Assembly (NCBI RefSeq): GCF_020622355.1 | Contig: NZ_WHVL01000001.1 | Span: forward strand, 186,001-250,000 | Origin: Vreelandella malpeensis | Lineage (GTDB): Bacteria > Pseudomonadota > Gammaproteobacteria > Pseudomonadales > Halomonadaceae | Length of the DNA: 64,000 bases | Direction: 5' to 3' | In this document: one piece after another, positions 1 through 8,514 of the stretch | Position numbering within the stretch: position 1 is the first letter of the stretch | How the letters are laid out: each line of letters starts with the position of its first letter | Program-made: the position numbers and the translations under genes | The notes under the pieces: generated by a model | Told to the model about the DNA's origin: nothing | Database searches by the model: none | The model's input: only the letters and a program-made list of their open reading frames with translations

Positions 1-386
1 TCACGCAGGAGCGCCGCGATACGTCCACCGAGCGACCCGTTGTCGCTGCCCGGAAAGCAGCGATTGAGATCGCGCCGATCCGGCAGGTAGCGGGTATGCT
101 GGAGAAAGCCGAACACGTTGACCACGGGTACGGCGATCAGCGTACCGCGCAGGCTGTTGATCGAGCGCGAGCGCAGAAGGCGCCGCACGATCTCCACACC
201 GTTGATCTCGTCGCCGTGGATGCCGCCGCATACCAGCATTACCGGACCGGGCTTGCGCCCGTGTACCACTTCGATGGAAATGTGCAGCGGGGTATGGGTA
301 TAAAGGCGCGCCACCGGTACGTCGATCTGCTGGCGCTGGCCGGGCTGTAACGTGTGACCGGCAATGTGAAATGGGATGTTGGCCAT
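1..386 (-). CDS. Succinylglutamate desuccinylase/aspartoacylase-family protein, 5' part
   Basis: The gene runs off the left edge; only about the first 128 residues are present. The N-terminal half carries the zinc-binding segment GGIHGDEINGVE (about residues 53-64), in which His and Glu are the metal ligands of the M14-like AstE/AspA fold, followed by a Pro-rich strand and the segment LPDRRDLNRCFPG typical of this family. Members hydrolyse N-acyl amino acids or related amides in the cytoplasm; the substrate cannot be told from this fragment. The start is the ATG at 384-386. It diverges from the TetR gene at 539, so the two promoters share a 152-base region. Family assignment is firm, the substrate is unknown. 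Confidence 0.85.
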   Translation of the reverse strand, partial: MANIPFHIAGHTLQPGQRQQIDVPVARLYTHTPLHISIEVVHGRKPGPVMLVCGGIHGDEINGVEIVRRLLRSRSINSLRGTLIAVPVVNVFGFLQHTRYLPDRRDLNRCFPGSDNGSLGGRIAALLR

Positions 387-461
387 GGCAAGTCCTGTCG
401 GCGGACGAAAAACGACGCAAGGCGCACGTTTGTTGATCCAAGTGATGATATCCGTCCATTA

Positions 462-484
462 ACCATACAGTTTTGAATGTAAAA
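462..484. promoter_or_regulatory. Candidate AcrR/TtgR-type operator upstream of the TetR gene
   Basis: The sequence CCATACAGTTTTGAATGTAA inside this interval closely follows the 24-bp Escherichia coli acrR/acrA operator (half-sites like ACATACAT and GAATGTATGT). It lies 55-77 bases before the repressor's ATG, between the divergent starts at 386 and 539. A related box stands before the efflux operon at 8325-8344, as expected if the TetR protein represses itself and the pump. The match was made by eye against the remembered E. coli site. Confidence 0.6.
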
Positions 485-538
485 GAACGGTGTTTCAGCT
501 AAAATGCCCTCTTTACGGTGAACGAGCAAGGTTGCGTT

Positions 539-1150
539 ATGGCAAGAAAAACCAAGGCAGAAGCGGCGGCAACGCGCGAAGCGTTGCTCGACGCGGCTGA
601 AGAGGTCTTTTTCGACAAAGGCGTGGCCCGCACATCCCTCGAGCAGGTCGCCCGGCACGCCGGCGTGACCCGCGGGGCGATCTACTGGCACTTCAAGAAC
701 AAGGGCGACCTGTTCATGGCGCTGGTCGAGCGCGTGAGGATGCCCTTCCAGTCGCTGGTCGACGAGGTCAAGAACCTCGACCCCGACGTCTCCCCGATGG
801 ATGCCATGCGCCTTGCAAGTCTTGCCGGCTTGAAACGTTTGGAGCAGCCCTCCCACCGGCGCATCCTGGCAATTCTCATTCATCGCTGTGAGTTCTTCAG
901 CGACATCAATCCGCTCGAGATGCAAAACGAGATCGGCGAGGAGTGCTTCGGGGAGATGGCGAACGTCTTTAAATTGGCCAAGGAGCAAGGTCAGTTGCGC
1001 GAGGATCTGTCGCCGGAGGTCGCCGCGCGGCTGATGCAGTCGGCCATGGGCGGGCTCTTCCACGACTGGCTGCGCGCCCCCGAGGCGTATTCGGTCCGCG
1101 AGCGCGGCACCACGCTGATCGACACCCTGATCACGCTGATGCGCCGCTGA
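539..1150 (+). CDS. TetR/AcrR-family repressor of the adjacent RND efflux operon
   Basis: This is a 203-residue regulator of the AcrR/TtgR/MexR-type TetR subfamily. The N-terminal DNA-binding domain includes the helix-turn-helix segment TSLEQVARHAGVTRGAIYWHF (about residues 27-47), nearly identical to the family consensus. The C-terminal ligand domain has the length usual for multidrug-sensing members. The ATG at 539 is preferred over an in-frame GTG at 518 because AAGG lies about 8 bases before it and homologues begin MARKTK. It probably represses the outer-membrane factor/fusion protein/pump operon at 2091-8255, which has a similar operator, although one unrelated gene lies between them. 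The inducing ligands are unknown. Confidence 0.9.
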   Translation: MARKTKAEAAATREALLDAAEEVFFDKGVARTSLEQVARHAGVTRGAIYWHFKNKGDLFMALVERVRMPFQSLVDEVKNLDPDVSPMDAMRLASLAGLKRLEQPSHRRILAILIHRCEFFSDINPLEMQNEIGEECFGEMANVFKLAKEQGQLREDLSPEVAARLMQSAMGGLFHDWLRAPEAYSVRERGTTLIDTLITLMRR

Positions 1151-1172
1151 GCGCATCACTCTAGCCCTTACG

Positions 1173-1198
1173 AAAAGCCTGCACTCACGCAGGCTTTT
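1173..1198. terminator. Bidirectional terminator between tetR and the YqiJ-like gene
   Basis: A perfect 10-bp stem, AAAAGCCTGC and GCAGGCTTTT, encloses a 6-base loop and ends in T-runs on both strands. It separates the convergent genes ending at 1150 and 1212. Confidence 0.85.
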
Positions 1199-1211
1199 CT
1201 CTTTAGAGCGC

Positions 1212-1886
1212 TCAGCCGAAATGGGCCGTTTCCTGGTGTTTGTGGCGAAGGCGCAGCTTGCCAAGCCACTGCCGGGTATCCAGATAGGTGCGCTCCTCCA
1301 CGCTGCGATAGGCGCCCTCCTCTTTCAGGTACTTCACAAGCACCCGTCGCTCACCGGGCGTGAACTCGTTTTCCTCCTTGCCGTGAAGCATTACCTCGCA
1401 ACCGTGGCTCGTGATCAGCCGCGCCCTGGCGTATTCCGCTCCTTCCGGCGTCGTCACCTCGACGACCACGCCCAGAAGGCTGCGCCGCTTGAAGGGCGCG
1501 AAGCGATAAAGCCCCCTGGAAAGCGCCTGACACAGACTGGCGGCAAACGGCGAGGCAATGGCCAGCGACCCCCATAGAACCAGTACACCCAGCGGCACGC
1601 GCAGCATGCCAAGCTCCAGCCAGCGCAGCACGAAGAGCTCGAGTGCCAGGGACAGCCCCCCGGCCAGCAGCATCAGCAGGGTCAGCGCGAGGCTGGCGGG
1701 CACCCCGATGAAGCCGAGTGACACCAGCGTGCTGGCCAGGTGATCGTCACGCAGACTGTCGTGCTCGAACAGCTCGAGCGGAGCGAGGCGCAACAGCACC
1801 AGAAGCCAGTAGAGGGCCAGCAGGCCTAGCACGAAGGTGAAGACGATGGTGGGATACAGTAAGGCGGCCGACAGGATCGGTTGCAT
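1212..1886 (-). CDS. YqiJ-like (DUF1449) inner-membrane protein with OB-fold tail
   Basis: This 224-residue protein has an N-terminal membrane helix (about residues 10-33), further hydrophobic segments near 52-80 and 90-115, and a soluble C-terminal third (about 130-224). The plan resembles YqiJ/NfeD-type proteins, in which membrane helices are followed by a small OB-fold domain that usually partners a flotillin. No flotillin (yqiK) gene is adjacent. The gene is convergent with tetR and lies downstream of the pump operon's terminator, so it is probably a separate transcript. The family link rests on architecture and the N-terminal YPTIVFTFVLGLLALYWLLV pattern; the function is not established. 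Confidence 0.55.
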   Translation of the reverse strand: MQPILSAALLYPTIVFTFVLGLLALYWLLVLLRLAPLELFEHDSLRDDHLASTLVSLGFIGVPASLALTLLMLLAGGLSLALELFVLRWLELGMLRVPLGVLVLWGSLAIASPFAASLCQALSRGLYRFAPFKRRSLLGVVVEVTTPEGAEYARARLITSHGCEVMLHGKEENEFTPGERRVLVKYLKEEGAYRSVEERTYLDTRQWLGKLRLRHKHQETAHFG

Positions 1887-2030
1887 GGCGTGTTCTCCTC
1901 CAGGTGGATTGCCTGGTGCGTTCTGGCCAGCTGTTATGGTATTGGATGCGGGCAGAACTCCTACTCACCAGTCTAGGCCAAACTATCCTTTCGTGCTCGC
2001 AGGTGTGTTAACCACGATCAAGCGCCCACG

Positions 2031-2055
2031 AAAAAGCGGGCCCCGAAGGGCCCGC
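2031..2055 (-). terminator. Rho-independent terminator of the efflux operon
   Basis: The stem GCGGGCCC/GGGCCCGC with loop CGAA (2036-2055) is followed on the minus strand by five T residues (2031-2035). It lies about 35 bases past the pump gene's stop codon. Confidence 0.85.
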
Positions 2056-2090
2056 CAGAAAGTGCATCGGAGAGTGCATGCTGTTTGAAA

Positions 2091-5000
2091 TCAGCTCGGA
2101 TCGTGCTCCAGACGCCGACCCCGGTCGCGATGGTCGCCCTTCGTCTTGCGCCGCATCCAGTCGGCCGTGGCGGCGATCATGGCGTAGAATGTCGGCACGA
2201 AGAGACTGCCCAGAATCGCGACCGACGCCATGCCCATGGCCACCGTGGTGCCGATGTGGTGGCTGCTCACGTCGCTTGCGCCGGTGGCCAGCGCCAGCGG
2301 CAGCGTACCGAAGATGAAGGCGAGCGAGGTCATGACGATCGGCCGGAAGCGAAGCTCCGCGGCGGTGATCGCTGCCTCGCGAATGCTCTTGCCCTCCTCC
2401 TTGCGCTGCAGCTCGGCGAACTCGACGATCAGGATCGCGTTCTTCGCCGCCAGGCCCACCACCACCAGCATGCCGATCTGCACGTAGACACTGGTGTCGA
2501 GCCCGCGCAACACGATACCGCCGATGCCGCCCAGGAACGCGAAGGGCGTGGCGGTGAGTACCGCCAGCGGCAGTGCCCAGCTCTCGTACTGCGCCGCCAG
2601 GATCAGGAACACCATCAGGATACCGAAGATGATCGCCAGCATGGCCGTGTTGCCCAGATTGGCCTCCTGGTAGGCGGTACCGGTCCAGCCCATGCCCCAG
2701 TTGGGGCCCAGGGTGTCCATGACCACCTCGTCCATCGCCGCGATGGCCTGGGCAGAGCTGGCCCCTTCCGCCGGATTGCCCTGGAACTGGGCGCCGGTGT
2801 ACACGCCGAAGCGCGACACCACCGAGGGACCGACCTGGCGCTCGAGGGTGACAAACTCGGAGAGCGGGATACGCTCGCCGCTGCCGCCGCGCACGTAAAC
2901 GTTGTTGATGTCGTCCGGCGTCTTGCGGAACTCGTCCTCGTTTTGCAGGTACACCTGGAAGTTGCGGTTCTGGTAGCTGAAGAAGTTGACGAAGCCATTA
3001 CCGAAGGTGTTGGAGAGCGCCGAGTTGATGTTTTCCAGCGCTACGCCGTAGCTCAACGCCTTCTGCTGGTCGATCTCGGCGCGGTAGGAGGGCACGTTGA
3101 CGTTGAACGTCGAGAACACCTGGGAGAGCGCCGGATGCTGGTTCGCCGCCCCCATGACCTGCAGCGAAGCTTCATACAGCTCGCGCGGCGAGGCGCCGTC
3201 GAAGGACTGCAGGTAGCCGGTGAAGCCGCCGGTAGTGGAGAGCCCCATGATCGGCGGTACGTTGAAGGCCATGGCCGAACCGCCGTCGATGCTCGCCCCC
3301 AGTTGCATGATCTGGCCAACCAGACCGTTGGCGGTCAGATCGCGCTCGTCCCAGGGCAGCATGTTGACGAAGATGATGCCGCGGGCGGTGTTCACCGCGC
3401 TTGCCAGGATGTCGTACCCCGCCACTGCCGAAGAGTACTGCACCCCCGGAATATCCTCGATCGCCGCGCTGAGTTTCTCCATGTAGGTCTGAGTACGGTC
3501 GAGCGAAGCGGCGTCCGGCAACGATACGCTGACCAGCACGATACCCTGGTCGGTTTCCGGCACCAGCGTTGAGGGCGTGGTGACGAACAGCCAGTAGGAG
3601 CCCACCCCGACCGCCACGGTCAGCGCCAGCGCCAGGAGCCAGAAGCGCACCAGTTTCTTGACCACCCACATGTAGGCCGCGGTGATGCCGGCGAACATGC
3701 GATCAAACAGACGCAGGGGCGTGGTGATCGCGCGCTTGAAGCGCGACGGACGCTCGTGGTGCAGGTCGTGCTTGATGAAGATCGCCGAGAGCGCCGGCGT
3801 GAAGGTCAACGCCATCAGCGCCGAGAGCGCTACCGAGATCGCCACGGTGATGGCGAACTGCTGGTAGATCTGCCCGGTGAAGCCGCCCAGAAACGCCACG
3901 GGCACGAACACCGCCGCCATGATCAGTGAGGTAGCGATGACCGGCCCGCCCACTTCGCGCATGGCGCGGATGGTGGCGTCGCGTACGCTGATCTCGTCGT
4001 CCTCGCTGAGCACGCGCTCGACGTTCTCGACCACCAGGATCGCGTCGTCCACCACGATCCCGATCGACAGCACCAGCGCGAACAGCGTCAACAGGTTGAT
4101 CGAGAAGTCGAACAGGTAGAACCCGGCGAAGGTGCCGATGACCGAGACTGGCACTACCGACATGGCGATCACCGTGAAGCGCCAGTTCTGCAGGAAGATG
4201 AACAGGATCACGATGACGATCAGAAACGCTTCGATGAAGGTGTGGAACACCGTCTCGACCGAGGCATCGATGAACAACGTCGTATCGTAGGGCGTGACGT
4301 ACTCGAGCCCCGGCGGGAAACGGCTGGCCAGATCCTCCATGGTGGTGCGTACCGCTTCGGCGGTGGAGAGCGCGTTGGCACCGGGCTGCTGGTTGATGAT
4401 GATCGGCGTCATGGTGGCGCCGTTCAAGCGCGCATCGACGCCGTAGAAGGAGGCGCCGAGCTCGATGCGCGCCACGTCCTCGAGGCGCAGCGACGAGCCG
4501 TCCGGGTTGGTACGCAGGTAGATGTTGCGGAAATCGTCCGGATCGGACAATCGCCCACCCGCCGTGATGGTATAGGTATAGGCGCGCGGCTCGCTCTGGG
4601 GCGACGAAGCGAGGTTACCTGCCGGTACTTCGGTGTTCTGGGTGCGGATGGCATTGGCCACTTCGCTGGGCGTCAGGTCGTACTGGGCCAGCTTGTCCGG
4701 GTCCATCCAGATACGCATGGCGAACTCGCCGCCACCGAGCACCTCGGCGTTGCCCACCCCCGGCACCTGGCGAAGCTCGTCCAGGATATTGAGGGTGGCG
4801 TAGTTCTGCATGTAGACGTTGTTGTAGTCACCGCTTGGCGAGGTCAACGCCACCAGCATCAGGATCGAGTCCGAGCGAAGCTCGACCTGCACGCCTTGGG
4901 ACTGCACCTGCTCGGGAAGCTGCGACAGCGCCCCCTGCACGCGGTTGTTGACGTTGATGGTGTTGATATCGCCATCGGTGCCGATGTTGAAGGCAACACT

Positions 5001-5276
5001 CAGGCTCATGATGCCGTTGTCGGCGCTGTTCGAGGTCATGTAGAGCATGTCCTCGACGCCGTTGATCGCCTCCGCCAGCGGGGCGGCCACCGTCTGGGCC
5101 ACGGTTTCGGCATCGGCGCCGGGGAACTGCGCCTGCACCGAGACCGTCGGCGGCACCACGCTTGGATACTGCTCGATCGGCAGTATCCGCATGGCCATCG
5201 CCCCGACCAGCGTCAGGATGATCGCCAGTACCGTGGCGAAGATCGGACGGCTGATGAAGAAGTTGGAGAAATTCAT
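2091..5276 (-). CDS. RND multidrug efflux pump, inner-membrane subunit (AcrB/MexB type, HAE-1)
   Basis: This 1061-residue proton-driven trimeric transporter has the usual AcrB length. It starts MNFSNFFISRP, as HAE-1 pumps do. The proton-relay motif GIVVDDAILVVENVER in the fourth membrane helix (near residue 405) keeps both Asp residues, and the C-terminal half has GLAAKNAILIVEFA with the conserved Lys. Two large periplasmic loops follow the first and seventh helices. Its start overlaps the fusion-protein stop as TAATG, so the two are translationally coupled. It would expel amphiphilic drugs, solvents or bile-like compounds from the periplasm through the TolC-type channel encoded two genes upstream. 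The substrate range cannot be read from the sequence. Confidence 0.95.
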   Translation of the reverse strand: MNFSNFFISRPIFATVLAIILTLVGAMAMRILPIEQYPSVVPPTVSVQAQFPGADAETVAQTVAAPLAEAINGVEDMLYMTSNSADNGIMSLSVAFNIGTDGDINTINVNNRVQGALSQLPEQVQSQGVQVELRSDSILMLVALTSPSGDYNNVYMQNYATLNILDELRQVPGVGNAEVLGGGEFAMRIWMDPDKLAQYDLTPSEVANAIRTQNTEVPAGNLASSPQSEPRAYTYTITAGGRLSDPDDFRNIYLRTNPDGSSLRLEDVARIELGASFYGVDARLNGATMTPIIINQQPGANALSTAEAVRTTMEDLASRFPPGLEYVTPYDTTLFIDASVETVFHTFIEAFLIVIVILFIFLQNWRFTVIAMSVVPVSVIGTFAGFYLFDFSINLLTLFALVLSIGIVVDDAILVVENVERVLSEDDEISVRDATIRAMREVGGPVIATSLIMAAVFVPVAFLGGFTGQIYQQFAITVAISVALSALMALTFTPALSAIFIKHDLHHERPSRFKRAITTPLRLFDRMFAGITAAYMWVVKKLVRFWLLALALTVAVGVGSYWLFVTTPSTLVPETDQGIVLVSVSLPDAASLDRTQTYMEKLSAAIEDIPGVQYSSAVAGYDILASAVNTARGIIFVNMLPWDERDLTANGLVGQIMQLGASIDGGSAMAFNVPPIMGLSTTGGFTGYLQSFDGASPRELYEASLQVMGAANQHPALSQVFSTFNVNVPSYRAEIDQQKALSYGVALENINSALSNTFGNGFVNFFSYQNRNFQVYLQNEDEFRKTPDDINNVYVRGGSGERIPLSEFVTLERQVGPSVVSRFGVYTGAQFQGNPAEGASSAQAIAAMDEVVMDTLGPNWGMGWTGTAYQEANLGNTAMLAIIFGILMVFLILAAQYESWALPLAVLTATPFAFLGGIGGIVLRGLDTSVYVQIGMLVVVGLAAKNAILIVEFAELQRKEEGKSIREAAITAAELRFRPIVMTSLAFIFGTLPLALATGASDVSSHHIGTTVAMGMASVAILGSLFVPTFYAMIAATADWMRRKTKGDHRDRGRRLEHDPS

Positions 5277-6574
5277 TATTGCGCGCCCTCGTCTCCTTCA
5301 CCGGCCGGCATACCGCCGCCCGCGCCGCCCGCGCCGCCCGCCTCGGAGGCTGCCTCGGCTTGCTCGCGCTGCTCTTCGGCTTCGGCCTGCTCGACGTCCT
5401 CGACTATATTCTCGGCATCCCCGTCGAAGGGCTGCGGGTCGATGGTCATGCCCGGCTCGATACCGGCAGGGTCACCCACGATCACCCGATCGCCCTCTTC
5501 GAGGCCATCGAGAATGATCTGCCAGGGGCCAGCCACGTCACCCAGCTGCACGGTGCGCTCGCGTGCCTTGTTGTCCTCGTCGAGAACGTACACGCGCGGA
5601 CCCATCAGCCCCTGGGTAGCGGCGATTTCGGGTACGGCAATCACGTTGAAGCGCTTGAGGCCGTCCAGGCGTACACGTACGAACTGGCCCGGCAGCACGG
5701 CGGCGTCCGGGTTGTCGAAAGTGGCGGAGGCCTGCACGGTGCTGGTGCCGCTATCCACGCGAGACCCCAGGAACTGCAGTTCGCCTTCGAGTTCGGCACC
5801 TTCGCTGCCAGCCAGTCCCGGCACGCTAAGTCGCGCGACGATGGGAGCATCATTGCCGCTGTCGTTGAGCTGGCGACGCAGTTCGAAGGCGTCACGCTGG
5901 GGCAGCTGGAAGCGCACTTCCAGCGGATCGAGCGGGGTGATGGTGGCAAGCTCGGTGCCGGAGGTCACGAGGTTCCCCAGGTTGACCTGGCTCAGACTGA
6001 TCATGCCGGCGACCGGCGCTGCGACGCTGGAGTAGTCGAGATCCAGGTTGGCGCTGCGCAGCGCCGCTTCTGCCTGGGTCACGCTGGCCTGGGCCACGCG
6101 CTGCTCGGCGACCGCCTGATCGTACTGCTGGCGACTGACCGAATTCTGGCTGAGAAGCTGCTCGAAGCGCTGGGCATCGCGCTGGGTACGGGCCGCCTCG
6201 GCGCGGGCGCTTTGCAAGTCCGCCTCGCGCTGGCTCACCGTCGCCTGGTAGCGGTCGGGTTCGATGGTATAGAGCTCGTCGCCCTGCTCGACCATCTGCC
6301 CGGGCTGGAAGTGACGCTCTTCGAGATAGCCATCCACCCGCGCCACGATCACCACTTCGCTGTCGCTGCGCAGAAGCGATGGATAGGCCTTGTTGATCGG
6401 CAGATCCTGGCGCCGTACTTCGGCAACCTGAACCTCGTGCGGCGGCTGCTCCTGCTGCCCCTGCGCCTGTCCCTGCGGCGTCTGGGTTTCGTCGTCCCCC
6501 GAGCACGCCGACAGCGCCAGTGCGGCCATGAGCGTCACCAGACTCGCTCGCGTTGAGTGAATCATCTTCTTCAT
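5276..6574 (-). CDS. RND efflux periplasmic adaptor (membrane fusion protein, AcrA/MexA type)
   Basis: This 432-residue lipoprotein begins MKKMIHSTRASLVTLMAALA and has a lipobox ending LSAC at about residue 24, so it should be anchored to the inner membrane. It then shows the lipoyl/barrel-sandwich halves flanking a long alpha-helical hairpin (Gln/Glu/Ala-rich, about residues 100-165) and a beta-barrel domain. The C-terminal 40 residues are Glu/Gly-rich. The start is set by the signal peptide; the frame stays open 342 bases further upstream, but that part has no homologous character and overlaps the channel gene. It links the pump at 2091-5276 to the outer-membrane channel. Confidence 0.93.
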   Translation of the reverse strand: MKKMIHSTRASLVTLMAALALSACSGDDETQTPQGQAQGQQEQPPHEVQVAEVRRQDLPINKAYPSLLRSDSEVVIVARVDGYLEERHFQPGQMVEQGDELYTIEPDRYQATVSQREADLQSARAEAARTQRDAQRFEQLLSQNSVSRQQYDQAVAEQRVAQASVTQAEAALRSANLDLDYSSVAAPVAGMISLSQVNLGNLVTSGTELATITPLDPLEVRFQLPQRDAFELRRQLNDSGNDAPIVARLSVPGLAGSEGAELEGELQFLGSRVDSGTSTVQASATFDNPDAAVLPGQFVRVRLDGLKRFNVIAVPEIAATQGLMGPRVYVLDEDNKARERTVQLGDVAGPWQIILDGLEEGDRVIVGDPAGIEPGMTIDPQPFDGDAENIVEDVEQAEAEEQREQAEAASEAGGAGGAGGGMPAGEGDEGAQ

Positions 6575-6644
6575 GCGTCGACTTCCCATTCGTTCTCTAT
6601 TTTTTTGACCGATAGCGACACGGCGCCGATAAGGCGCCGAAGTC

Positions 6645-8255
6645 TCAATAACCGCCTGGCTGGCCAAGGCCCAGGCCGCCACCCGCGCCGCCGGGGTAGG
6701 CGCTGTCACCGCCGGGCGCGTAGGCGTCCGGCTGACGCCGAGCGGGGGCGTAATCGTCCGAGGAGTAGCTGCTGGCCGGTGCCGACTCGCGGGTGGGCGG
6801 GGCGCCGATGTCCAGCGCCCGCCGGTAATCATCGCGACCGCCGCTCTCGGGCAGGGTGAAGTTGACCGCTTCCCCGGTGAGCCAGGCGTTGACCTCCTCG
6901 AGGGCGGCCACGTCAAGAAGCCCCGACTGCTGGCGCAGCGACAGCAGGTTGATCACGTAGTCGTAGCGCGACTCGGCGTAGCTTGCGATGGCGTTGTACA
7001 GATTCTGCTCGGCGTTGAGCACATCGACGATGTTGCGCGTACCTACCTCGTAGCCGGCTTGGGTCGCTTCCAGAGCGCTGCGGGTCGAGACGATCGCCTG
7101 CTGGCGCGCCTCGACGGTCTCGACGTTGTTGCTGACCTGAGTGTAGAGCGAGCGCACCTGCTGGATGGTGGTACGCCGCTGGGACTCGAAGTCGTACTGG
7201 CTGCTTTCGAGCTGGAAGGTGTTCTGGCGAATGGTCGCGCTGGTGCTGCCGCCGGTATACAGCGGCACGTTGGCGGAAAGCCCGACCTGACTCGAGGAGT
7301 CATGGCCGCTGGTATAGTCGATATCGGTTTCGGCGTACTGGTAGTTGGCGAAGGCCGATAGCGTCGGCAGCCGCCCGGCGCGGGCGATCTCGACCGCGGC
7401 GCGGGAGACCTCGATGCCCGCGCGCTGGGCCAGCACCTGCGGATTGCGCTCAAGCGCCTGATCGACCCAGTAATCACGTTCGCTGGGCGTCGGCAGGCCG
7501 ATCGGCATGTCGCCGAGCGATTCGATGTTGGCGTAGCGGCGACCGGTCAGTTGCTCCAGCGCCTCGAAGGCCACCTGAAGGTTGCTCTCGGCGGTGATGC
7601 GCTCGGCGCGAGACTGATCGAAGCTCGACCGCGCCTCCTCCACTTCGGTGATCGCGATCAGCCCTACTTCAAACTGCTCGCTCGACTGCTCGAGCTGGCG
7701 GCCGATCGCCCGCTCCTGGGCGCGGCGGGCTTCGAGCACCTCAAACGCACGCAGGATGTCGAAGTAGGCCGATACCACGTCGATCAATAGCTGCTGCTCG
7801 GTGGCCGCCAGGATATAGACCTGCTGGTCGATCTGGCGCTCGGCCTGATCGACCCGACGGCTGGTCGCTGCGTTGAACAGCGCCTGGGTGGCCTCCAGCG
7901 ACAGCGAAGCGCTATTGAAGCTGTCTTCCCGTGAAGAGCCGCCCACGACCGCTCCCTCGCCCTGAGGCGGCGTTGCTCCTGTCGCGACCGCCGACTGGCT
8001 TTCGTACTGGCGGTTGTGCGTCACGTTGCCCGAAGCGTTGATCTGGGGCAGAAGCTCGCCACCCACTACGTCACGCGCAGCCTCGACACCGGAAAACTGC
8101 GACCGGGCGGAAGCGAGTTCGGCGTTGTTGTTGAGCGCATCGCGGGTGATGGTGATCAGATCCGCCGCCTGAGCGGGAAGCGCGATGGAACTTGCCAGTA
8201 CGGCCAGGAATAAGGGACGAAGCGGGGCATTGACTGCCCAGTGTGCCAGTCGCAT
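6645..8255 (-). CDS. TolC-family outer-membrane efflux channel
   Basis: This 536-residue protein has a signal peptide ending ...SIALPAQA (about residue 30), then two tandem OEP repeats of long amphipathic helices and beta strands up to about residue 450. The helical stretches SQFSGVEAARDVVGGELLPQ and AQRAGIEVSRAAVEIARAGR are typical. A low-complexity tail of about 65 residues rich in Gly, Tyr, Ser, Asp and Pro follows, which ordinary TolC proteins lack or have in another form. The ATG at 8255 is chosen for its AGAGGC ribosome site; an in-frame start 36 bases upstream is unlikely. It is the first gene of the operon, with the adaptor 70 bases downstream. Confidence 0.92.
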   Translation of the reverse strand: MRLAHWAVNAPLRPLFLAVLASSIALPAQAADLITITRDALNNNAELASARSQFSGVEAARDVVGGELLPQINASGNVTHNRQYESQSAVATGATPPQGEGAVVGGSSREDSFNSASLSLEATQALFNAATSRRVDQAERQIDQQVYILAATEQQLLIDVVSAYFDILRAFEVLEARRAQERAIGRQLEQSSEQFEVGLIAITEVEEARSSFDQSRAERITAESNLQVAFEALEQLTGRRYANIESLGDMPIGLPTPSERDYWVDQALERNPQVLAQRAGIEVSRAAVEIARAGRLPTLSAFANYQYAETDIDYTSGHDSSSQVGLSANVPLYTGGSTSATIRQNTFQLESSQYDFESQRRTTIQQVRSLYTQVSNNVETVEARQQAIVSTRSALEATQAGYEVGTRNIVDVLNAEQNLYNAIASYAESRYDYVINLLSLRQQSGLLDVAALEEVNAWLTGEAVNFTLPESGGRDDYRRALDIGAPPTRESAPASSYSSDDYAPARRQPDAYAPGGDSAYPGGAGGGLGLGQPGGY

Positions 8256-8324
8256 GGGATTGCCTCTAGGTGTCAACGTGGGGTGCAGCACTCACGAGGG
8301 GAGCACGAAAGCGTCGCATTATAG

Positions 8325-8344
8325 TTACATTCATGTATGTATGC
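8325..8344. promoter_or_regulatory. Candidate AcrR-type operator upstream of the efflux operon
   Basis: Read on the minus strand the site is GCATACATACATGAATGTAA, sharing ACATACAT and GAATGT half-sites with the box before the TetR gene at 462-484. It sits 70-90 bases upstream of the channel gene's ATG, where a repressor would cover the promoter. The half-site spacing is shorter than in the E. coli operator, so the assignment is tentative. Confidence 0.5.
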
Positions 8345-8514
8345 TAGCCTTGAACTTCGCCGAAATCTGTGTCTCGTTTCAAGTCAAGAATAACGCCACT
8401 TACTTTAGTCGAAAGACGGGACGACGTGCACGTTTTCACGCTTCGATTTCGTCGCGAGCCACAGGCGCCCCCGGGTGCATGCAGGGTGAGAGCCGATGCA
8501 GCTCGACAGGACCT

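Noticed and set aside
518..538. GTG start for the TetR gene
   Set aside because: The ATG at 539 has a better ribosome site and gives the homologous N-terminus.
2085..6035. Long plus-strand open frames (2085-3572, 4242-6035) opposite the efflux pump genes
   Set aside because: They are antisense to real RND and fusion-protein genes, rich in Arg/His/Gly, without a ribosome site or family match; high-GC shadows.
6575..6916. N-terminal extension of the fusion-protein frame
   Set aside because: The signal peptide and lipobox start at 6574, and the extension overlaps the channel gene.
8346..8514. Possible gene in the gap between the efflux operon and xylB
   Set aside because: Only a short frame of 61 codons; no signal. 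It is treated as promoter region.
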